DNA from: Bryoerythrophyllum caledonicum
Taxonomy: Eukaryota; Streptophyta; Bryopsida; Pottiales; Pottiaceae
DNA: 64,000 nucleotides
Direction of reading: 5' to 3'
NCBI GenBank assembly: GCA_963971425.1
Contig: OZ020516.1
Location: 36,878,199-36,942,198, forward strand
How positions within the stretch are numbered: the stretch's first letter is position 1; each line of letters opens with the position of its first letter. Under the pieces are notes generated by a model. The model worked only from the letters and a program-made list of their open reading frames with translations. It did not search any database and was not told the DNA's origin. Of the stretch, positions 57,224-64,000 are shown in pieces. Position numbers and translations under genes: made by a program.

Positions 57224-59374
57224 CTATTGAAGTTTCGAAGCAATCACTGTAGGCTTGTGCCGAAAGACCCCATTGTCCGTCTGTCGACAGTGATTTTCAC
57301 TGCAAATAAAAGAAGACACTCAACATTAAAAGGACTGGTAGAAAATCGGGGCATACCACAACTAGAAACACAAACACCAGATAGATCACATGAAATCGAC
57401 AGATCTGAAACAGAATTCTAACGCATTTTTGTAAAGAATAATACAGCAAAACTAGGCCTCGACTCCTGATGCTCAGAAATAGCTCTCATCAAGACCACTA
57501 AAGCTGCAATGATAACCAGATGAACGCACCAATAATCTCACCACATTACGAGCAATATACAACATGCAAGCGCACTAGAGGCATGAACAGCAACCAGTGT
57601 CATCCGAAAAACTAAGATTGAAAAAGAAAAAGTTATGAAGTTACCCTAAGTCAAAGAGCTATCAAAAGCGTTATCAAGTAATCCATTTTCTTACTACTAT
57701 TCCTAGGGTAAATTCCGCCCGCCAAACACTACAATGCAGCTCCGAGACCCTATAAAAAAAAAACCCTCACAAATGATCTCTGAATCTCCCCGCAATTCAC
57801 CAGCACCTCCAAACACACACTCCGCCGCAGTTAAAAAAAACTGCCACAGCAACCAAGCTTACACCACTCCAACAGCGCCACTTGACCAATTCCAACAACA
57901 CAAGAATCAATGCAAAAAACTCCAAAAAATCCGAAATTCCTCCTCCGCAACCCCGACACACAAGAAAACTCCACCGAAACCTCAAAACCACAAATCATAA
58001 CCAAACTAGTACCTAACGCACTCGTAACGCCACTCGCAACCCAAAACCTCGATCTCCTGAAAACTCCAACACGCATATCCAACATACCTCTTCTCCAGCT
58101 TCCACAATACTCAACCTCCAACCAATCTGAAGAAAATTTTGCAAGCCGCCGCTACAACTGCATGACGAAATTCATAGAGCTCACGCACGGCTGAAACGAC
58201 GGCACGTCTAGGTCCCGCACCGGCCGTCGGGCTCTGCTTCGACAACCCTGGAATTCGAGAACAAGTAAGCTTACGAGCCGAACAAGCTCCGAAAATAGGG
58301 AAAGGAAGTATAAAGGAAAATGATAGCTGGATGATACTCGTGCGTAACTCCTGTGAGACTGTGGTGATACCTGTATGATACTAGTGCGGGTATATGCGTG
58401 ATAGGGTGGGGATGCCCGTTTCATGACTGGGCAGGTGACCGGAGATAGCAAGAATAGCAGAGATTGGAGTATGAGCGAGTTCACGTTCATGCCTGTGTCT
58501 TGATACCGTGGTAATACCACTTCGTTATCCGTTAGATACTAGTTTGAGCATTTAGAGGAGGATTTCTGCGGTTCTGGAACGGAATGGGACCACCAGGAGC
58601 TTGGGGGAGTTCCGTCCGATACCTGGTTGATACTGGTATGATACCTAAGTCAGCTCTGACCATACTATACTGCTACTGTGGTGGTATCCGTTTGAAAATA
58701 CGAAGATTTGAATCCCTTTCAGCGGCGGCGATGAGGCGCATCAAGTAATGTTTCGGGACGGGCAGCGGGCAGTAACAGTGGAAGGAGGTAGAATCTTCGG
58801 ATTCTAGAATCTAGCTTGAATGGTGGGGGCTAAAAGAGCTTGCTTTCTGGAACAACACGGACTACGGGTGGGCTGGATTGACATTGACAGATTAAAATGA
58901 CATTCCAGCTATTGTTCTCCGTGATTTGGAATGGGTCATTGTTCAACAAACCCGAAGTTCAACCATGTTAATTTCATTTTCATTTTCTGTGATAGGTTTG
59001 TGACCAAAAATTAGAAAGAAAGTAAGGTGATCGATGATGCTTGTAAAATAAAATGATTGATCACCCTAAAAGCAAAGATATAGGCAATGTGAAGTTGCTA
59101 TTAAAATCATAGGTTAAGTCGACTAACAGACCATTTCAAAATATTCTCACAGCAGATTTACCTGCACGAATATACACATTAATCTGTAAAATAATGTCCT
59201 GCTTATTGGCCTAGGAGCCAACACACACCACCTTTCCTGATGATCCCTCGGATCTGCAACGGTTTGAGGGGCTACAATCACGTACCAGTTAAACTTTTCT
59301 ACGGCCTTTCCTTGACATCGCCGTTCCCAGCTATAAAAACTCATTCTCCTCCTAATAGTGGAGGGCCTCAAGCT
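57224..59374. other. Intergenic and promoter region
   Basis: Upstream of the SAM-domain gene; C/A-rich between 57730 and 58110. Between 58320 and 58680 the word GATAC recurs many times with variable spacing. No gene is supported. Confidence 0.4.
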
Positions 59375-61241
59375 TTAGTCTTCCTTATGTGGATCAGCGC
59401 TTGACCCAGCAACTGGAGCACTTGGCTCTTCACCAGCTGAAGCCTCCTCCTCTCGAAGAGCAGCTCGATGTTCCTTGTTCTTTCTAAACCACTGGAAAAA
59501 CAACACAACCACTAACGCAAGAGCTTGTAACATCTGGGTGGTGTTTTCTGTCGCCTTCTCAAACAACGTGAGACCCTTCACTTCGTGGAGCTTGGTCGTG
59601 TTCTTACTGTACCCTTCTAGCAGCTCCGAAAGGCTCGACTCCATCTTGTCTCCAACAAAAGCATCCGATTTGTCGCTCTGACAACAAGACGAGAAAGAAA
59701 GGCACCAAAGTCACTGTCAGAACAATAGTTGATCCCTTGCTTTGTTCTCTAGAAGAGCAAAACTTTAGAAGATTTTCGTTTTACAAAGCTTAACTGCTTC
59801 TACAATGTTTAGATGACTTACTTTGGCATAATGCTTTTTATGCCAGATGATCACGGTAGGCAGCACAGGTTTTCTGCCCAGAGCAAACGGGCGCACAAAT
59901 TTGGGCCATCCAGAGGCAACCACGCTGGAGAAGACGAAATCCCGGTTGGCCTTGGCAGCCACTCTCATCTTTCCGACAAACGCATCAGCCTCGACTGAGG
60001 AGTTGCTGTCGAGGATGGAGACGACGATTGGCCGACCGTCTTCCGTCAGGGACTTCAAGCTGTCGAAATCCACCGGTGTTACCAATGCCAGCAAGTTCCG
60101 CTTCACAAAGTTGGTCAGATCCGGGCCTGAGAGAAAACGGGCAGGAGGAGTGAGTTGGTTAGGTTAAAGTGGAAGAAACTACCAACATTACCATCTCTAT
60201 ACGAAGACAAACCTTCAAAAGGGCCATAATAAACATCTTGAACTTCATCTTCTCCACGCAACACCACCAGGGCGTGTCTCTCGTCAAAATGGAAGTCCTC
60301 GTGGGCGTTTTCGGAGTACTCTCCCAGCACAGCGAACCAGCCCTTGTTTCTGTACTTGTGCGCCAGCTTCTCCAACGTGGTTGCTTCCAGACCAAACCCT
60401 ACAAAGACGGGCAACTCAGAACCGTGTGTGCCGAGAAAGTCCCGAAACCGAGACTCGGATGTGTACACCTCAATGGCAGGAGCGGTGAGACGCGTGACGT
60501 GTGTGACCAAGGCGTGCGCGCTGTGCGGGCCGTCGTAATCTGTAGGATATCCATTGGCGAAAAACTTCAGCGTCGGGTAGAAACTGGCCACAATACACAA
60601 CAACGTGACTACGTAGCTCCGATCATATCTCCAACATCACTGATCATAAAAGCAGCCTTAACTACAAAATTCTTCTACAAAGATATGTCAACATCTCAAA
60701 AAGAAGCAACATGCTAGAAATCGACAGCCTGCCCTAGAAAGACTTCATTACTGCTCTAGAAAATGAACATGGAGACGCACCTTATGTCGTATTTCTCAGC
60801 CACAGTTCTATACTTGTCAGCGTTGATCTTCGCCACCACGATCGGTGGCTCACCATCTGCTAACAAGGGAGCTGCCTGGTCCAACTGCACATAAAATGCC
60901 ATATCTCCCATTCATCAGAAACTCCCACCCTACAAAACAAACACACACTGTAACCTAAAATCGTCAAAATTCAACTAACCCAACACCATCCGGTTTGAGA
61001 GAAGCACCTGGGGAGACAGGCTTTGGCAATACTTGCACCAAGGAGCATAGAAATCGATGAGAATATGGTCATGTTTGCTAAGAGCGCTCTCAATTGTTTG
61101 GTCGGTGAGCTCCACGACTGATCCCAGGTCCGCAGCCTCCTCTAGATCCTCCAGCTGCGCACCGCTGCTGAAAACAGCGACGTGAAGCAGCAGAAGAAGC
61201 AGCAGCAGCTGCTTGGTCGCGCTCGTCATCGCCGCACTCAT
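59375..61241 (-). CDS. PDIL5-2: Protein disulfide isomerase-like, PDIL5-2 type
   Basis: Five exons, 61241-61008, 60884-60781, 60583-60213, 60126-59822 and 59677-59375, join with GT-AG sites and matching phase to 438 residues, the usual size of the family. A Leu-rich signal peptide is followed by a single thioredoxin domain with the active site A-P-W-C-K-Y-C, then L-S-P-Q and the cis-Pro segment S-F-Y-P-T-L-K-F-F. Inactive thioredoxin-like regions follow (P-V-F-V-G-F-G-L, W-F-A-V-L, Y-Y-G-P-F-E; A-N-R-D-F-V-F). A membrane helix lies near the end (A-L-A-L-V-V-V-L-F-F) and the tail is H-K-E-D, an ER-retrieval-like ending. The protein would be a type I ER membrane oxidoreductase. The active site usually reads CGHC; CKYC would shift its redox behaviour. 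In-frame Met codons upstream (to 61388) exist, but the signal peptide favours 61241. Confidence 0.9.
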
Positions 61242-61402
61242 TTTCAAATTCACCGGGATACAAAAACGAGACCATCTTCTCTGCGCTTCAATCCAAGCTT
61301 CAGAGAGGCCAGCACCCAAAACCATCATGGTACTTAAAACCACCACAAAGCTGCAGAATGTTTCAACTTCAAATCTGAGAAGTACCAATACATGTATAGT
61401 GA

Positions 61403-61472
61403 CGCTTTGGGAGCTTAGTAACAGCTTTGGGAGCTTGTTAACCGCTTTGGGAGCTTAGTAACAGCTTTGGGA
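61403..61472. repeat. 20-bp tandem repeat, three and a half units
   Basis: Units CGCTTTGGGAGCTTAGTAAC and AGCTTTGGGAGCTTGTTAAC alternate, giving a 40-bp higher-order period, about 160 bp upstream of the PDIL5-2 start. Confidence 0.85.
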
Positions 61473-61479
61473 ATATTGT

Positions 61480-64000
61480 CTCTTTTGGGTCCATTAACGG
61501 TTTACTAATGCAACCTTTTAAACGCTCATCATTGATGCTAATGAATGAGACTTCCTCTCGTTTCATTTTCCATATCATTTCAATCAGATGTGATCTCCTG
61601 GAATTGATTAAACCATTTAACCCTTTATTGACCACCGGACCACTTTTTGATCTCTCGATGTCTTAAATTTCAACTTGCATGAAATTCAAGAGGAATTAGA
61701 TTGTGAACTCCAAAGTTTAGATTTGCACACACATTGTACACACACTTTTCAAAAATTAGGTCATGATATGGAGTAATTAGAATACCTTGGGATACATTGC
61801 CAAATACACCAAATGCACTCAAATGCAATAAATACCTAGTATAAATATCATGCCACATTATAGGCACTATTTTCTACACATGGAAAATGATTTTTTTCTA
61901 AAATAAAATTGAAATCTGTCTTTCAGAGATTCTCCAAATTTTTGTGAATGTTGATCTTTCCAATCACATATAAAACTTGTATTTTCATTTGTATTAGTTT
62001 TGAAACATCTTCATATACAGTCATACAGACAAAAGATGGAAATTCATCAAAGCTCATGTATGATTGTGGGAAGGGCTTTTTCCACCACTCGGAGGCTGGA
62101 TCAAGAGAGATGAGAGGAGAGTAGCTCCGCCAAACCAGGTCAAGAGGGTTTCAATGTTAGTCGCAAATAGACAACACGATGGTAATGAGTGGTATTGGGC
62201 CTTGTTACAGATCCGGATTGTGTGTGCTTTGCGCTTGAAAAGTGTTTTGATGCGAGGTTGTTGGATAGGGATCATTCAACTCTAGGTTTTACTAGCTTAT
62301 ACAAGTTGTGATCAAGATCTAGTGAGATAGACATTGAGATTAGGTGCAAAACATCAAAACAAGATGAGTACGCACCAACAATTGCAAGCAATAGGAGAAC
62401 AACATCACGACATAGCCCAACAACGCTAACAAACACAGCAGAAAGATACACATCTCTTACCAAGCTCTACTCCATTGTTTATTGCTCTTTGTTGCCATAA
62501 ATTCAATTATTGTACAATTTGTCCTAGAAAACATTATCTGTATGGAATGATGTCACATTCAGCCACACAGACAACACTTCGAAAGTTGCAGTTGACCAAC
62601 GCCAAATATAAGGAGCGTAGCGAGCGCTACATAGTAGGGACAATTCAACCTTGCAGCTGCGCAAGAATTACTCAAGCTAAGAGTCGGTCAAGACGGACTC
62701 ACAGCAACCCAACCCTGCAGGTACACAGCATAGAAGATCATCACAAGTCAGCCTCAAACCCACAGCAGGCAAGCAAGATAAGGGAAATAACATTAGTACC
62801 TTGTACTCATAGCACCAACCGGAGTCACTAGATACATCAGCTCAGTCCAGAAACAAGACTAGGGAGCACACCAAAGAGAAACATCGAACACAAGATGGAC
62901 ACGCGCATCATGACTTTGGACACGATAAAGCAGGGACGACCTTCACAAAGCGCACCGAGGTGCAACATATGGAGCCAATTCACCACAAGTACATACTGTA
63001 CATGGAATCCGTATCTCATGTCAAGATAATGCGCACCAAGACATCAGCAAACATAAGCTATCAAGTAAATCAAATAAGGGACGAGGCAACATACCTCAAT
63101 AAAGACTGGCAGTTATGCACCTTCAGCTGGAGCTTCGACCAAAAGTCTGCAATCACAACAACAACACTAAGTCAGCAAATGAGACATCATCAAGACAACG
63201 ACAACACGCCCAAGCTTCACAAAATCCCAAAGAAAAAGGAAGAGAAGCCCAAGTCCACTACAAAAGGAGCAACGCGGAACGACAACCCGACTTCAACACT
63301 AAACATCAAAACAAGAAGCCTTAGGGCAACGCAAAGTACTAGGTAAACTTCCTCACCCCATGCCTTCTACTTTAAAATCTTAAGTAACTAGCAAGGCAGA
63401 AACACTCCAATGGCACTTTAGTCAGAACGGCACCTTGGCAATCTAAAAAAGGGAGAAGAAGACCTGGCGCACATCCACAACACCCTCAACAAGATACCCT
63501 GAATCAAAGGGACAAAATATAGAGTCAATGCATGAAACCCTAGGCGCCCCCCCCCCAAAAAACGGTCTAGCACCACATACCAAATCCTAACCACAACAAG
63601 AAGGTATATATTCTCACCTCTGAACCTCATCAAACCGTCTTACTTTTATGCCTGGTCCTGCTCGCCTCCATACCAAACTCTTTTTACTCGAGTTGCAAAG
63701 TGTATACTTGTAACAACTGGTGCCACATACAAGATAGATGCAAGGCGAAGGAGTGAAGCAACCTCAACAAGAAGCCAAAACGGGCTCCTCCTTGTTCAAG
63801 ACAGTGAAGAATCACTCACCTTTCTTATTGCACTAGTACTCCTTGTTTTTTGTTATCCACTGCTAATCCTTCCTGCATCAGATCTGAATGATCGCCACTG
63901 TTGTAGCAATCCTAGTCATAGGACTAAAACGTACATTAACAAAGCCAGTGTATGCCTGCAGATTTGCTTTGCACGGATACATCTGCACACAAGTTCCAGA
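61480..64000. other. Intergenic, no gene seen
   Basis: AT-rich to 62.3 kb, then rich in A and C to the window end, giving low-complexity open frames without domains. It may be old retroelement sequence, but I see no protease, reverse transcriptase or LTR ends. Confidence 0.4.

Noticed and set aside
62475-63346. Open frames of 118 and 128 codons
   Set aside because: A/C-rich composition explains the openness; no recognisable family.
63715-63740. LTR end with primer-binding site (TGGTGCCAC)
   Set aside because: No paired LTR, polypurine tract or pol coding is visible in the window.
1-64000. tRNA or rRNA genes
   Set aside because: I looked for A-box/B-box words with a foldable cloverleaf and for rRNA core words and found none I could support.

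Overview
The window is AT-rich eukaryotic nuclear DNA from a land plant. The evidence is intron-containing genes with GT-AG boundaries, a PDIL5-2-type protein disulfide isomerase, a plant-specific six-helix membrane protein and remnants of an organellar RsgA GTPase. The kinase style, a SAM/Fn3/EF-hand protein and the SWIM-type Mutator-like transposases suggest a non-seed plant, most likely a bryophyte such as a moss. That placement is inference. About three quarters of the window is transposon-derived.

Layout. From 1 to 13 kb lie a decayed MULE-type transposase (minus strand, 1-2330), a nearly intact Tc1-type DD34E element with TA target duplications (4962-6673), a GC-rich Harbinger-type MITE (9009-9591), a TTAA-flanked MITE (10267-11073) and a second, decayed Tc1 family member (11470-13068). 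From 13.7 to 29.4 kb is the main discovery: one 15.64-kb DNA transposon (13729-29368). It has inverted ends and a perfect 10-bp target-site duplication, GGCGGTGATG, at 13719-13728 and 29369-29378. Removing the element and one duplication joins an old trihelix/NAM-like open frame in phase.

The element carries two divergent genes. On the plus strand is a MULE-like transposase (24914-28546) with a Cys/His zinc module, two catalytic Asp, a CxxH motif, a Glu and a C-terminal SWIM finger. On the minus strand is an 11-exon gene (19620-15235) of about 1,130 codons that ends in a beta-class DNA amino-methyltransferase fold. A further 5' exon may lie at 24315-24037, in which case both genes share a 0.6-kb promoter and the first intron holds a 211-bp tandem array. 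A palindrome of the form CTCGGTnCCGAG recurs at both subterminal regions and once per array unit, and I did not see it outside the element. It is a good candidate for a protein-binding or methylation site. The copy looks damaged: one base appears missing just before the transposase catalytic Glu, and one methyltransferase-gene splice donor looks mutated.

From 29.4 to 51.3 kb are more MITEs and repeats: five TTAA-flanked elements in the whole window, one Stowaway-type MITE, two Helitron-like elements head to head, Tc1 remnants and a GC-rich block bounded by CG palindromes. There is also a decayed RsgA gene that keeps its splice sites (39458-41858) and one intronless protein kinase (43961-45202). 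From 51.7 to 61.3 kb is the ordinary gene-bearing part: three multi-exon genes on the minus strand, namely a six-helix membrane protein, a SAM/Fn3/EF-hand/zinc-finger membrane protein and PDIL5-2. The last 2.5 kb shows no gene.
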